This document shows, one piece after another, positions 17,439 to 25,926 of a stretch of 64,000 nt of DNA. The notes below the pieces were generated by a model. It was not told where the DNA came from and did not search any database. It was given only the letters and a program-made list of their open reading frames with translations. Origin of the DNA: Phytoactinopolyspora alkaliphila (lineage in GTDB: Bacteria; Actinomycetota; Actinomycetes; Jiangellales; Jiangellaceae); the NCBI RefSeq assembly GCF_010550695.1, contig NZ_JAAGOB010000008.1, forward strand, positions 239,540 to 303,539, read 5' to 3'. Numbering within the stretch: the first letter of the stretch is position 1; the number at the start of each line of letters is the position of its first letter. Position numbers and translations under genes: made by a program.

Positions 17439-18569
17439 ATGGTCAGTGACGTGTTCTCGCGACTCCGGCTCCCGGCCGGCCAGGACATCCACGCCGTCGC
17501 ACGGCTCGAGCTTTTCGTTGTCTTCGCCGTGAGCACCATCCTGGGCACCCGCGCGTACCTGGCTCTGGCCGACTACCCGCAACTGGGCGGCGACGGCCTG
17601 CACATCGCTCACATGCTGTGGGGCGGACTGCTGATGATGGTGGCGCTGGGCCTCGTCGTCTCCTTTCTCGGCCCGCGCATCAAGGACATCGCGGCGAGCG
17701 TGGGAGGCGCCGGGTTCGGGCTGTTCATCGACGAGATCGGCAAGTTCGTGACGTCGGACAACGACTACTTCTTCCGGCCGGCGTTCGCCCTCATGTACCT
17801 CGTCTTCGTCGGGCTCGTGTTCGTCATGCACCGCCTGGCCGAGCGACCGGTGCACGACCCCGCCACGCAGTTGGCGAATGCCGCGAGCATCGGCGTCGGC
17901 GGCATCTTGCGCGGGCTCAATCAGACCGGTCGGGACGAGGCGCGTGCGCTTCTGGACGCCGCACGCACCGGCGGCGCCGATCCACGCGCGGTCGAGGCGA
18001 TCGGCGAACTGATCGCCGCCGGGCGAGGGCGCCGGGGCACAGGGCCGTACCGCGCCGTCCGGGAGCGGATAGTCCGGCTTCTACGGGGTGTCGTCCGGCA
18101 TCGGTTCATCTTCGCCCTGGTCTGCGCCGTACTCGCGTATCAGGTGGCGCACTCCCTGTATGACGTCGTCAACACACTGGTCAGCGACGGCGCCGGCTCC
18201 ATAACCGTGGCGCGTGCCATCCAGCTCGGCTCGGCATTGCTGATCGCCGCGGTGATCGTCGCTGGGTTCGTGGCGTGGCGGCGGCACGAGCCCGGGACCG
18301 GATTACGGGTGCTGCGTTACGCGGTCCTGCTCAATATCCTCGTCGGGCAGGTGTTCAACTTCCACGAGCAGCAGCTCGACGCGCTGCCCGGGGTTGTGAT
18401 CTACCTCGTCGCCCTCGCCACGCTGAACTACCGGATCTCCCTTCTGGAGCATCCCGACGACGACCAGCGCACCCTCGCGGAGATCACCCGTCCCGCAGGG
18501 GCTGAGGAGGTCCCGCCGGTCGTGGTGGCGGAGAGCGCCGACCAGGCCGACGGCCCGCAGGCTCACTGA
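17439..18569 (+). CDS. Multispan membrane protein of unknown function
   Basis: A 376-residue protein in an open frame that extends upstream without a good start. I use the ATG at 17439, after which the hydrophobic profile begins. About four N-terminal membrane segments include GFGLFIDEIGKF, followed by a charged cytoplasmic stretch (residues about 150-215) and three more segments, then an acidic hydrophilic tail. The FIDE motif inside the membrane region is notable. I do not recognise the family. It lies 95 bp after azlD and could share its transcript. Confidence 0.75.
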   Translation: MVSDVFSRLRLPAGQDIHAVARLELFVVFAVSTILGTRAYLALADYPQLGGDGLHIAHMLWGGLLMMVALGLVVSFLGPRIKDIAASVGGAGFGLFIDEIGKFVTSDNDYFFRPAFALMYLVFVGLVFVMHRLAERPVHDPATQLANAASIGVGGILRGLNQTGRDEARALLDAARTGGADPRAVEAIGELIAAGRGRRGTGPYRAVRERIVRLLRGVVRHRFIFALVCAVLAYQVAHSLYDVVNTLVSDGAGSITVARAIQLGSALLIAAVIVAGFVAWRRHEPGTGLRVLRYAVLLNILVGQVFNFHEQQLDALPGVVIYLVALATLNYRISLLEHPDDDQRTLAEITRPAGAEEVPPVVVAESADQADGPQAH

Positions 18570-18634
18570 TGCACGGCACCAAGGTGTACTAGGCCGAAGG
18601 TTGACGACACCCGCCGTGGATCGGGAGGTAGGGA

Positions 18635-19651
18635 ATGCGAGTCATGGTCACGGGCGGCACCGGCTTCGTGGGATCGCACACGGTTGCGGCGCTGATGGCC
18701 GCGGGCCACGACGTCACTCTGTTGGTCCGCTCTGCTGAACGGCTCTCCGCCGCGCTGGCTCCATGGGGGATCACCGATCCCCCGCACCACGTGACGGGCG
18801 ACGTGACCGACCCGGACTCGGTGCGCCGGGCGCTGGATGGATGTGACGCCGCCTTGCACGCCGCGAGTGTGTACAGCCTGGACAGCCGCGCCCACCGCGC
18901 CACCAGGGACACCAACGTCCGTGGCACCGGGATCGTGCTCCAGGCGGCCCTCGAACAGGGCTGCGACCCAGTCGTCCACGTCTCGAGCACGGCCGCACTC
19001 CTCCGCCGGCGTGCCATCGTCGTCCCCGACGCGCCCCTTTCCACGGCACGGGGTGTCTATACCCGGTCCAAGGCCGAAAGCGAGCGGATCGCGCGGCGGT
19101 GGCAGGCGGAAGGCGCGCCGGTCGTGATCGTGCAACCGGGCGGCGTGATCGGACCGGGCGACCCCCACCTGAGCGACCAGATGCTCAGGCTGCGCAATGT
19201 GCTGCGTGGCCAGTACCCGATGTGGCCCCGCGAAGGCTTCCACGCGTGCGACGTGCGCGACGTCGCCCGGCTTCATGCGGCTGTCCTCGAGCCCGGCCAC
19301 GGTGGGCGCCGGTACATCGTTCCCGGGCATCACCTCGACGGGCGCACCTACTTCGGCGCGCTGCACACCGTGACCGGGCGCCGTATGCCTCATGTGCTGC
19401 TTCCGTCGGTGCTCATGCTCGGTCCTGCCCGGGTCGCCTCCGCCGCCCAGCGTCTCTTGCCGTTCCACGTTCCACTGGAGTACGAGGGAGCTCTGGTCAC
19501 CTGGCACGACACGCGGTGCGACGACTCCCGAGCCCGGCACGAACTGGGCATACAGCCGCGGTCACTGGTGGACTCGTTCGCCGGCGCCGTGCGCTGGCTG
19601 CACGACGCGGGCCACCTGACGGCCAAGCAGGCGGGGCACGCGGTGGAGTAG
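18635..19651 (+). CDS. Extended SDR, NAD-dependent epimerase/dehydratase family
   Basis: A 338-residue protein with the Rossmann start MVTGGTGFVGSH, VSSTAA and the active-site pair YTRSK (YxxxK). It matches the extended SDR layout of nucleoside-sugar epimerases and dihydroflavonol-reductase-like enzymes. PGGVIGPGD and the C-terminal helices are typical. Substrate unknown. It converges with the pucR gene with a gap of only 9 bp. Confidence 0.85.
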   Translation: MRVMVTGGTGFVGSHTVAALMAAGHDVTLLVRSAERLSAALAPWGITDPPHHVTGDVTDPDSVRRALDGCDAALHAASVYSLDSRAHRATRDTNVRGTGIVLQAALEQGCDPVVHVSSTAALLRRRAIVVPDAPLSTARGVYTRSKAESERIARRWQAEGAPVVIVQPGGVIGPGDPHLSDQMLRLRNVLRGQYPMWPREGFHACDVRDVARLHAAVLEPGHGGRRYIVPGHHLDGRTYFGALHTVTGRRMPHVLLPSVLMLGPARVASAAQRLLPFHVPLEYEGALVTWHDTRCDDSRARHELGIQPRSLVDSFAGAVRWLHDAGHLTAKQAGHAVE

Positions 19652-19660
19652 GAGATTGCC

Positions 19661-21355
19661 CTACCGGCCCTGAATCCACCTCGCCTCGATCTGCATCTGC
19701 AGGGCCAGCCGCTGGTCCGGATCGTCGAGGTCCATGGCGTCCGCAGCCGAGCCCGAGCCCGCGTCCGTGCCGTACGAGCCCGCGTCTGTGCCGTACGAGC
19801 CCGCGTCCGTGCCGGCGGCAGGCCGGCCGCGTGCACCAGCGACTCCACCGGCGTCCTGGAGCACCTCATGTATCCGCCGCATGCGGTACCGCAGCGTATT
19901 GGGATGGATGAGAAGCTCGCGCGCAGCGCGGCGGGGTTCGCCGTGATGCCGTAGCCACATCCGCAAGGTCGCCACGTAGTCGGTGTGGTGTGCGGCGTCA
20001 TGCGCAGTGAGGACCTGCACCGGGCCGCCCAGCAGCGACGTGTCGAGCGAGGCGGCCATCCGGTGAACGGTCAGCGCGGCCCAGGCGTTCTCCACTTGGA
20101 TCACCGGGCCGGCCACGCTCGGGCTGCCCCGGTGTGGATCGGCCGCATCGGCGAGGAGCCCGAGCAGCTCGACCGCCTCCGCGCGGGAACGCGGCAACTC
20201 CGCGAGGGTTGCCGGACCGCCTGCCGCGGCCGCCCAGCCCGACCCGTCGGCCTCATACGCGTCCGTCACCAGCCGCCGCAACCATATCCAGGAGCCCGCC
20301 GACGAGCCGTCATCCACCACGGCGAACACCGTCTCCTCGAGGTCGGCCAGTCTGGCCTCGGGCCAGCCGTGCCGCCGGGCCAATGTCTCCCAGAGCTGCA
20401 GTCGCTCACTCGTGTCCGCGTACGCCTCCGGCGCCCTGAGCGCCACCACTCGCCACGGACCACTCCCGGGAAGCTCGAGACGCGCCGCCTGCTCCGGGAC
20501 GTACTGCCACAGGGCGGAGCGAAGCAACTCGGTGGCACTGCGCCGCGCGACATCGGACTGCGCCCGCAGCCGCAGCAGGTGCAGAGCCAGCACCGACGCC
20601 GCCTTCCGCAGGTCAGCGGTGATCGTGTCGCCGACGGGACCGTCCACGACCGCCCAGATCGAGCCGAGCCACTCTCCGCCTGCCCGGACGGGGACGACGA
20701 GCCGCGGCCGGGTGCCGTCCGGCCCCTCGGGCACCAGAAACGGCTCGTCCGAGCGGGCGAGGCGCCGGAACACTCCCAGCGCCCGGAAATGTGCCGCGAC
20801 CTCCTCCGGGACGCGACGGCCGACGATTGTCGCCACTCGCGCGGTGTCCGTCTCACCCTGGCCGGACGAGTACGCCAGCACACGAGAACGGTTGTCCTCG
20901 ATGGTCACCGGGGCGTCCACCACTGCCGCGACGGTGTCGGCGAGGGCGAACATGTCGTTGTGCACCCCTTGGGACACCGCCGGCCCCGGAACCGCCGTCC
21001 GGTCGATCACACCCCGCAGCAACCACACGAGATGTGCCCACGAGATGCCTTCGCCGGCGCCGATCACGGGCAGCGCGGCTTCCCCGGCCGCGCTCATGAC
21101 GTCGGGGTGCGTAGCGAGATCGAGTCGGATCACCAGCCCGGAGGCACCGGCGGCCGCGCAGCGCCGCACCAGGTCCACCGCCTCGTCCGGTCCGCCCATC
21201 CCCACGCCGAGAACCAGGTCGCCCGGTTCACCTGCCGACGACGAGTGTGACTCCGCGAGAAAGACATCGCGGGTCTCGGCTCGCACGCCGCCCTCGACGA
21301 CGGTCCTCAACAGTGGAGCGCCCACCGCTCGGGCGATGTCATTGGCCGAAGTCAC
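19661..21355 (-). CDS. PucR-family transcriptional regulator
   Basis: A 564-residue protein. The N-terminal half resembles the PucR ligand-sensing region. The C-terminus has the PucR HTH: LRMWLRHHGEPRRAAREL, then HPNTLRYRMRRIHEVL. A run of three near-identical heptads (TDAGSYG) follows the HTH, encoded by a 21-bp tandem repeat near 19755-19815. The start is the GTG at 21353-21355, which has GGAGG upstream; longer frames lack a site. It is divergent from the flavin-dependent amino-acid dehydrogenase gene and probably controls it. Confidence 0.88.
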   Translation of the reverse strand: MTSANDIARAVGAPLLRTVVEGGVRAETRDVFLAESHSSSAGEPGDLVLGVGMGGPDEAVDLVRRCAAAGASGLVIRLDLATHPDVMSAAGEAALPVIGAGEGISWAHLVWLLRGVIDRTAVPGPAVSQGVHNDMFALADTVAAVVDAPVTIEDNRSRVLAYSSGQGETDTARVATIVGRRVPEEVAAHFRALGVFRRLARSDEPFLVPEGPDGTRPRLVVPVRAGGEWLGSIWAVVDGPVGDTITADLRKAASVLALHLLRLRAQSDVARRSATELLRSALWQYVPEQAARLELPGSGPWRVVALRAPEAYADTSERLQLWETLARRHGWPEARLADLEETVFAVVDDGSSAGSWIWLRRLVTDAYEADGSGWAAAAGGPATLAELPRSRAEAVELLGLLADAADPHRGSPSVAGPVIQVENAWAALTVHRMAASLDTSLLGGPVQVLTAHDAAHHTDYVATLRMWLRHHGEPRRAARELLIHPNTLRYRMRRIHEVLQDAGGVAGARGRPAAGTDAGSYGTDAGSYGTDAGSGSAADAMDLDDPDQRLALQMQIEARWIQGR

Positions 21356-21360
21356 GGCAC

Positions 21361-21381
21361 CATTGTCCTCCAAGCACAATG
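21361..21381. promoter_or_regulatory. Palindrome between pucR and the dadA-like gene
   Basis: CATTGT (21361-21366) and ACAATG (21376-21381) are spaced by 9 bases in the 55-bp divergent gap. It overlaps the pucR ribosome binding site, so a bound regulator could block pucR expression. Confidence 0.45.
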
Positions 21382-21410
21382 ATTTGGGCGACCTTTGATG
21401 TGCCGGGACC

Positions 21411-22712
21411 ATGACAGGCTCGCGTGACCGGCGCACCATCGAAGACATGAGCCATCCCTCCCCCTCGTCGCCCGCGCCGCGCCGGGTCGCCGTCGTCGGC
21501 GCCGGAATGGTCGGGCTGGCGACTGCTTGGTTCCTGCAAGAACGCGGCGCGGACGTGACGGTCCTCGATCGGCAGGGCGTCGCGGCCGGCGCGTCGTGGG
21601 GAAATGCGGGCTGGCTGACGCCCGGCCTGGCCACTCCCCTACCCGAGCCCGCCGTACTGCGCTACGGCGTTCGCGCGGTGCTGAGCCCGTCGTCACCGGT
21701 CTACGTGCCATTGCGACCGGACCCCCGCCTGCTGTCGTTCCTCACCCGGTTCGCGCGAAACAGCACTGCGGCGCGCTGGAAGCGGGCCATGAGCGCGATG
21801 GTGCCGATCAACGGACACGCCCTCGACGCGTTCGACGCGCTCGCCGCCGGTGGCGTCGACAGCCGCACCCATGAGGCGACGCCGTTCCTCGCCGCCTATC
21901 GCACATCCACCGAACGCCGCACGCTTCTCGAGGAGCTCGAGCACATCCGGGCGGCAGGCCAGTCGATCGAGTTCGACACACTCACCGGCGACGAGGCACG
22001 GACCACCGAGCCTCTGCTCGGCCCCGCCGTCGGCGCCGCTATCCGCTTGCACGGCCAGCGTTACATCGATCCCGGCGACTACGTCCACGCACTCGCGGAG
22101 GCCGTGCGAGCCCGCGGCGGCCACATCGTCACCGGCGCCACGGTCACTGATCTGCGCGACGAGCGGGAGGGCGTCGTTCTCCACACCGCCGAACACGGCG
22201 GACGCTCGTTCGACGCGGTGGTGCTCGCTACCGGCACCTGGCTGAACCACCTCGCGCGCCGCGCGGGTGTGCGCGCGGCGGTGCGGGCCGGCCGCGGCTA
22301 CAGTTTCAGCGTGAAATCCGATCACGTGCCTTCCGGCCCGGTGTACTTCCCGGCGCAGCGCGTCGCGTGCACGCCGCTGGGCGATCGGCTGCGAGTGGCC
22401 GGGATGATGGAGTTCCGCGCGCCCGGCGCCGCTCTGGACCCGCGCCGCATCGCCGCCATCGTCGAAGCGGTCCGGCCCCTGCTCCCCGGCCTCGACCTGG
22501 ACAGTCGCGCGGACGAGTGGGTGGGTTCCCGGCCGGTCACCGCCGACGGTCTTCCGCTGATCGGGCGGACCCGGTCACCGCGCGTCTTCGCAGCCGGCGG
22601 ACACGGCATGTGGGGCGTCACGCTGGGGCCCGCCACCGGCCGCCTCCTGGCCGAGTCAGTGATGACCGGCCGGACACCACCCGAACTGGCGCCCTTCGAC
22701 CCGCTCCGCTGA
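21411..22712 (+). CDS. FAD-dependent D-amino-acid dehydrogenase-like oxidoreductase (DadA family)
   Basis: A 433-residue DAO-superfamily protein. The dinucleotide fold VAVVGAGMVGLATAWFLQERG is near the N-terminus, followed by GASWGNAGWLTPG, the DadA-type loop. Near the C-terminus GSRPVTADGLPLIG and GHGMWGVTLGPATG complete the flavin site. DadA-type enzymes deaminate D-amino acids to keto acids. The first ATG (21411) and a second at 21447 are both possible, with neither having a strong binding site. RidA, which clears reactive enamine products of such oxidations, is encoded nearby. PucR is the likely regulator. Confidence 0.85.
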   Translation: MTGSRDRRTIEDMSHPSPSSPAPRRVAVVGAGMVGLATAWFLQERGADVTVLDRQGVAAGASWGNAGWLTPGLATPLPEPAVLRYGVRAVLSPSSPVYVPLRPDPRLLSFLTRFARNSTAARWKRAMSAMVPINGHALDAFDALAAGGVDSRTHEATPFLAAYRTSTERRTLLEELEHIRAAGQSIEFDTLTGDEARTTEPLLGPAVGAAIRLHGQRYIDPGDYVHALAEAVRARGGHIVTGATVTDLRDEREGVVLHTAEHGGRSFDAVVLATGTWLNHLARRAGVRAAVRAGRGYSFSVKSDHVPSGPVYFPAQRVACTPLGDRLRVAGMMEFRAPGAALDPRRIAAIVEAVRPLLPGLDLDSRADEWVGSRPVTADGLPLIGRTRSPRVFAAGGHGMWGVTLGPATGRLLAESVMTGRTPPELAPFDPLR

Positions 22713-22769
22713 GTCGAGCCCGCATCTCTCGGCCCGCGCCGCCGAGCCAGGCCCGCGCTTCGCGCACGG

Positions 22770-23001
22770 TCAGGCGGAGCGGGCTTCCGCAGCACGGGCC
22801 CCGATCCAGTCGCTCCATGACCTGTTCGAGCTCGCGGTCTCCGTGGGCAGCTGAGACGTACCAGATGCCGCGCGAGGCGACCCAGATGCCGTGATCGGCC
22901 AGCGTGTGACTGAACCGGGCATACCGGCGCGCGTCGAGCGCGTCCAATGCGGCGTGCGTGCGAATCCGGCCCGGCTCACCGAAGGAGACGTGAAACGCCA
23001 T
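22770..23001 (-). pseudogene. C-terminal remnant of a class III aminotransferase (glutamate-1-semialdehyde aminomutase-like)
   Basis: The minus strand reads MAFHVSFGEPGRI, ARYARFSHTLADHGIWV and SRGIWYVSAAHGDRELEQV, the final domain of GSA-type class III aminotransferases. Near 22800 homology slips by one frame into ARAAEARSA and a stop at 22770. The PLP-binding Lys and the large domain are absent. It is a truncated, frameshifted relic between the dadA-like and ridA genes. Confidence 0.6.
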
Positions 23002-23205
23002 CGGGCGCCCCTGCACGCGTCACGCGACAGGACCGCCGCCAGCTGGTGATACCGTTCGGTGCGACGAACATCGACGACGCCGTTCTCGCGGCGAGATCAC
23101 CGCGCGCCTGGTGTGACGAATCCACTCTCGATCAATGAGCACCAGCGCAGCACATAGGCCACCCGGCTTCGGCGAGGCCACGACAAAGGACAACAGGAGC
23201 GCACC

Positions 23206-23568
23206 ATGCCAAGACCTGACGCCGACGGAAACACGGCCAACTTCTCGCCCGCCGTTCGCGCTGGCGGCCTTCTGTTCGTCTCCGGGCAGGCGTCCGTGGA
23301 TGAGGAGGGCACCATCGTCCCAGGGACGTTCGCCGAGGAAATGGACCGCTCCATCCACAACGTCGGCCGAGTCCTCGGCGAGCACGGCCTCGACCTCGGC
23401 GACGTGGTTCGCGTGGGAGCTTACGTGCAGGATCCCGCGGATCTCGGTGAGTTCAACGCCCTGTACCGGCAGTACTTCAGCCCGCCGCTGCCTGCCCGGA
23501 CCACCATCACGAGTTGCCTCACCGACAAGATCAAGTTCGAGATCGACGTCGTGGCGGCGTTCCGGTAG
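23206..23568 (+). CDS. RidA family enamine/imine deaminase
   Basis: A 120-residue protein with the RidA features LLFVSGQAS, NVGRVLGEHGLDLGDVVRV and PARTTITSC, whose Arg (residue 98) binds the substrate carboxylate. RidA hydrolyses reactive 2-aminoacrylate-type enamines and imines in the cytoplasm. AGGAG precedes the ATG at 23206. Its position 0.5 kb after the D-amino-acid-dehydrogenase-like gene suggests it deals with imines made by that enzyme. Confidence 0.9.
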   Translation: MPRPDADGNTANFSPAVRAGGLLFVSGQASVDEEGTIVPGTFAEEMDRSIHNVGRVLGEHGLDLGDVVRVGAYVQDPADLGEFNALYRQYFSPPLPARTTITSCLTDKIKFEIDVVAAFR

Positions 23569-23573
23569 ACGAC

Positions 23574-23587
23574 GACAGCGGGCTGTC
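23574..23587. terminator. Short hairpin in a 19-bp convergent gap
   Basis: GACAGC at 23574-23579 pairs with GCTGTC at 23582-23587 between the ridA stop and the stop of the flavoprotein gene. Confidence 0.35.
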
Positions 23588-24970
23588 TCACTCGCCGGCG
23601 GGCGGGATGTTCTGGTTCATCCGGAAGAAGTTCTCCGGATCGTAGCGGCTCTTGATCTCTCGGAGCCGGTCCCATGTCCGGCCCGGATACGCGTCGCGGA
23701 CCCGTTCCGGCCCCTCGTCGCCCAAGAAATTCACGTAAGCCGCCTGGTCACCGTCACGCAACTGTTCCGCGACGTCGCGCACCCATTGCTCGTGCTTGGG
23801 CGTTTCCGCGATGTCCTGGTACACGGCACCGACATTGGCCATGATCCGCCTGCTCCGGTGCGCGTACGCCGTGGCGTCGTCGGCGACCCGGCCGATCGCC
23901 CCGCCCAGCGCGCGCAACTGGACCGCCGACATGTCCGCCGTCGACTGACGCAGATTGTGGATGATGAGCTCGGCCGCTTTGGTGTCCACTGCGTCGAGGA
24001 ACAGGGTGTGCCCGGCGGCCGTGGCCCGCGGTGGCCCACCGGCCTCGAACAACGCCGGGTATGGCATCGGGCGGACCATGTCGACCAGCGGCGTGGCGAG
24101 CGCCCGGAGGCGGTCCACCGCGCGCTCCCCGTCCTCCACCGGCCCGGCGTAGCACAGCATCACCATCACGACGAGCTCCCCGTGCAGCTGGGACGGGAGG
24201 AAAGGCATAGGCGGCGCCACCATCACGTTCACGAACATGGACAGCTCGTCCGGCGCCGCCGTCGCCTCCGCCACCACGGAACTGATCACCTCAGGGGTGG
24301 CCGGCAGGACCAGCACGCCTCCGACGACCGTCTCCACGGGGTGCAGGCGGTAGGTGAAACGTGTCGCGACGCCGAAGTTCCCGCCTCCTCCGCGAATGGC
24401 CCAGAACAGGTCCGGGTGTGCGTTCTCATGCGTCTCCAAAATCTGTCCGTCCGCGGTGACGATCTCGGCAGCCAGGACGTCGTCGACCGTGAGGCCGTAC
24501 TTGCGACTCAGGAACCCGATGCCACCGCCCAGCGTGATGCCGCCGATGCCGACCGTGCCGACGTCACCGAAACCCGTGGCGAGCCCATGCTCCCCGACAG
24601 ACTGCGCATATGCGCCAGCCGTCAGCCCGGCCTGCGCTGACGCCGTCATCCCCTCGGGGTCGATCTCGATATGGCGCATGCTGGACATGTCGAGGACGAT
24701 GCCGCCGTCGCTGACGCCATGGCCGGCGCCGCCATGACCGCCACCCCGCACCGCGAGCTCCACGCCCGCCTCCCGTGTGAGCGTCACGACGCGCGAGACC
24801 TGCCCCGCGTCCTCCGGCGAGACGATGGCGGCGGGCCGGCGATCGATCCGCGCGGAATACACCATCCGCGCGTCGTCGTACCACTCGTCCACGGGGATGA
24901 GGACCTGTCCGCTGAACTCTTCCTGCAGCCGGGAGACCAGCGTGGATGTATCTACGTCGAATGTCTTCAT
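23588..24970 (-). CDS. FAD-binding oxidoreductase, berberine-bridge-enzyme-like
   Basis: A 460-residue protein of the PCMH/BBE family. RGGGHGGAGHG (His at about 79) is the site of covalent 8-alpha-histidyl FAD. VGTVGIGGITLGGGIGFL follows, but the Cys used by bicovalent members is replaced, so linkage should be through His only. The C-terminal BBE motif YDPENFFRMNQNI is intact. There is no secretion signal. The ATG has GGAGAGG upstream. It is divergent from a MarR gene with palindromes between, so the MarR protein is its likely repressor. Substrate unknown. Confidence 0.88.
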   Translation of the reverse strand: MKTFDVDTSTLVSRLQEEFSGQVLIPVDEWYDDARMVYSARIDRRPAAIVSPEDAGQVSRVVTLTREAGVELAVRGGGHGGAGHGVSDGGIVLDMSSMRHIEIDPEGMTASAQAGLTAGAYAQSVGEHGLATGFGDVGTVGIGGITLGGGIGFLSRKYGLTVDDVLAAEIVTADGQILETHENAHPDLFWAIRGGGGNFGVATRFTYRLHPVETVVGGVLVLPATPEVISSVVAEATAAPDELSMFVNVMVAPPMPFLPSQLHGELVVMVMLCYAGPVEDGERAVDRLRALATPLVDMVRPMPYPALFEAGGPPRATAAGHTLFLDAVDTKAAELIIHNLRQSTADMSAVQLRALGGAIGRVADDATAYAHRSRRIMANVGAVYQDIAETPKHEQWVRDVAEQLRDGDQAAYVNFLGDEGPERVRDAYPGRTWDRLREIKSRYDPENFFRMNQNIPPAGE

Positions 24971-25036
24971 TTCTACCTCTCCTGCTTGTGCCGACGATAT
25001 CGGCGGCCACTGACAGCTGTGGAAAACGATAGAACA

Positions 25037-25072
25037 CTAATCGTTAGATCTCAAACAATTATTCCCATGGGA
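25037..25072. promoter_or_regulatory. Palindromes between the flavoprotein and marR genes
   Basis: CTAATCGTTAG (25037-25047) sits within an imperfect 22-bp palindrome centred on GATC (25039-25060). A perfect TCCCATGGGA follows at 25063-25072. These are MarR operator candidates overlapping both promoters. Confidence 0.5.
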
Positions 25073-25091
25073 GCCGGGTTAGGCTCTCGCC

Positions 25092-25544
25092 ATGCACGAT
25101 CCGCGCGGCGAACAGCACATCGGCAGGCTTCTCTGGGACGTGTCCCAGTCCGTCGGCCGCGCCTTCGACGAGCATCTCCGCGCCGTCGGGGGCTCGCGTC
25201 CGATCTGGTTGATCCTGCTCACCCTCAAGACCAAGCCGTCGGCGAACCAGCGTGAGCTGGCGGCCGCGGTCGGCATTCAAGGCGCCACCCTGACGCACCA
25301 CCTCGCCGCCATGGAGGCCGACGGACTGCTCACCAGGCGGCGCGACCCGAGCAATCGCCGGATCCATCAGATGAAGCTGACCCCCGAGGGCGAGCAGGCG
25401 TTCCTGCGCGTCAAAGACGCCGCGGTACGCTTCAACGCCAAGCTCAACGAGGGACTGTCCGAAGAGCAGCTGGAGCAGTTCCAGGTCACGCTCGCCCAGC
25501 TGCGGGCCAACGCATGGCGCGACGACGCCGAACCGCGGGCGTGA
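25092..25544 (+). CDS. MarR family transcriptional regulator
   Basis: A 150-residue winged-helix protein. The recognition region reads NQRELAAAVGIQGATLTHHL and the wing LLTRRRDPSNRRIHQMKLT. TAGGCT lies at a -10 distance only a few bases before the ATG, so the transcript may be leaderless. It is divergent from the BBE-like oxidase and probably represses it in response to a phenolic or similar ligand (inferred from family habit only). Confidence 0.88.
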   Translation: MHDPRGEQHIGRLLWDVSQSVGRAFDEHLRAVGGSRPIWLILLTLKTKPSANQRELAAAVGIQGATLTHHLAAMEADGLLTRRRDPSNRRIHQMKLTPEGEQAFLRVKDAAVRFNAKLNEGLSEEQLEQFQVTLAQLRANAWRDDAEPRA

Positions 25545-25637
25545 CGCACCCTCGGCAGTCCCCCGCACGTGCGCCCGCCAGACGCCCAGCGCTCACCACC
25601 CCGAACCCAGGCACTGCCATGCAGTGCGACGATTTGC

Positions 25638-25758
25638 GGCACCGGGCTCGGGCTGGAGAATGCCCGGCGGATCATCGAACTCCGGCACCACGGCTCGCAC
25701 CTTCGTCACCGGCGACGACGGCACCACGTTCACGGCGAGGTTGTCGCTGGGCCAGTGA
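25638..25758 (+). pseudogene. 3' fragment of a sensor histidine kinase, frameshifted
   Basis: GTGLGLENARRIIEL is the G2 box of a histidine-kinase ATPase domain. After one frameshift near 25690 the neighbouring frame gives TFVTGDDGTTFTARLSLGQ and a stop at 25756-25758, the usual kinase C-terminus. Everything upstream is missing. A GCACTGC/GCAGTGC hairpin (about 25612-25628) lies just before the fragment. Confidence 0.5.
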
Positions 25759-25926
25759 CAGCGGAGGTGACCGGCGCCAGATTTCCTGACGCGCGCAGCG
25801 TGTCCGGATGGGGCACGGGTCGTCAGCGCGGAGGACCACCGAGATCGTCGTCGCGGAGGACTACAGCGGGGCGCCCCCGTGGGTAGCGTCGGCCGGGTAC
25901 GCGAACCATCGGCGACAAGGAGTCCC

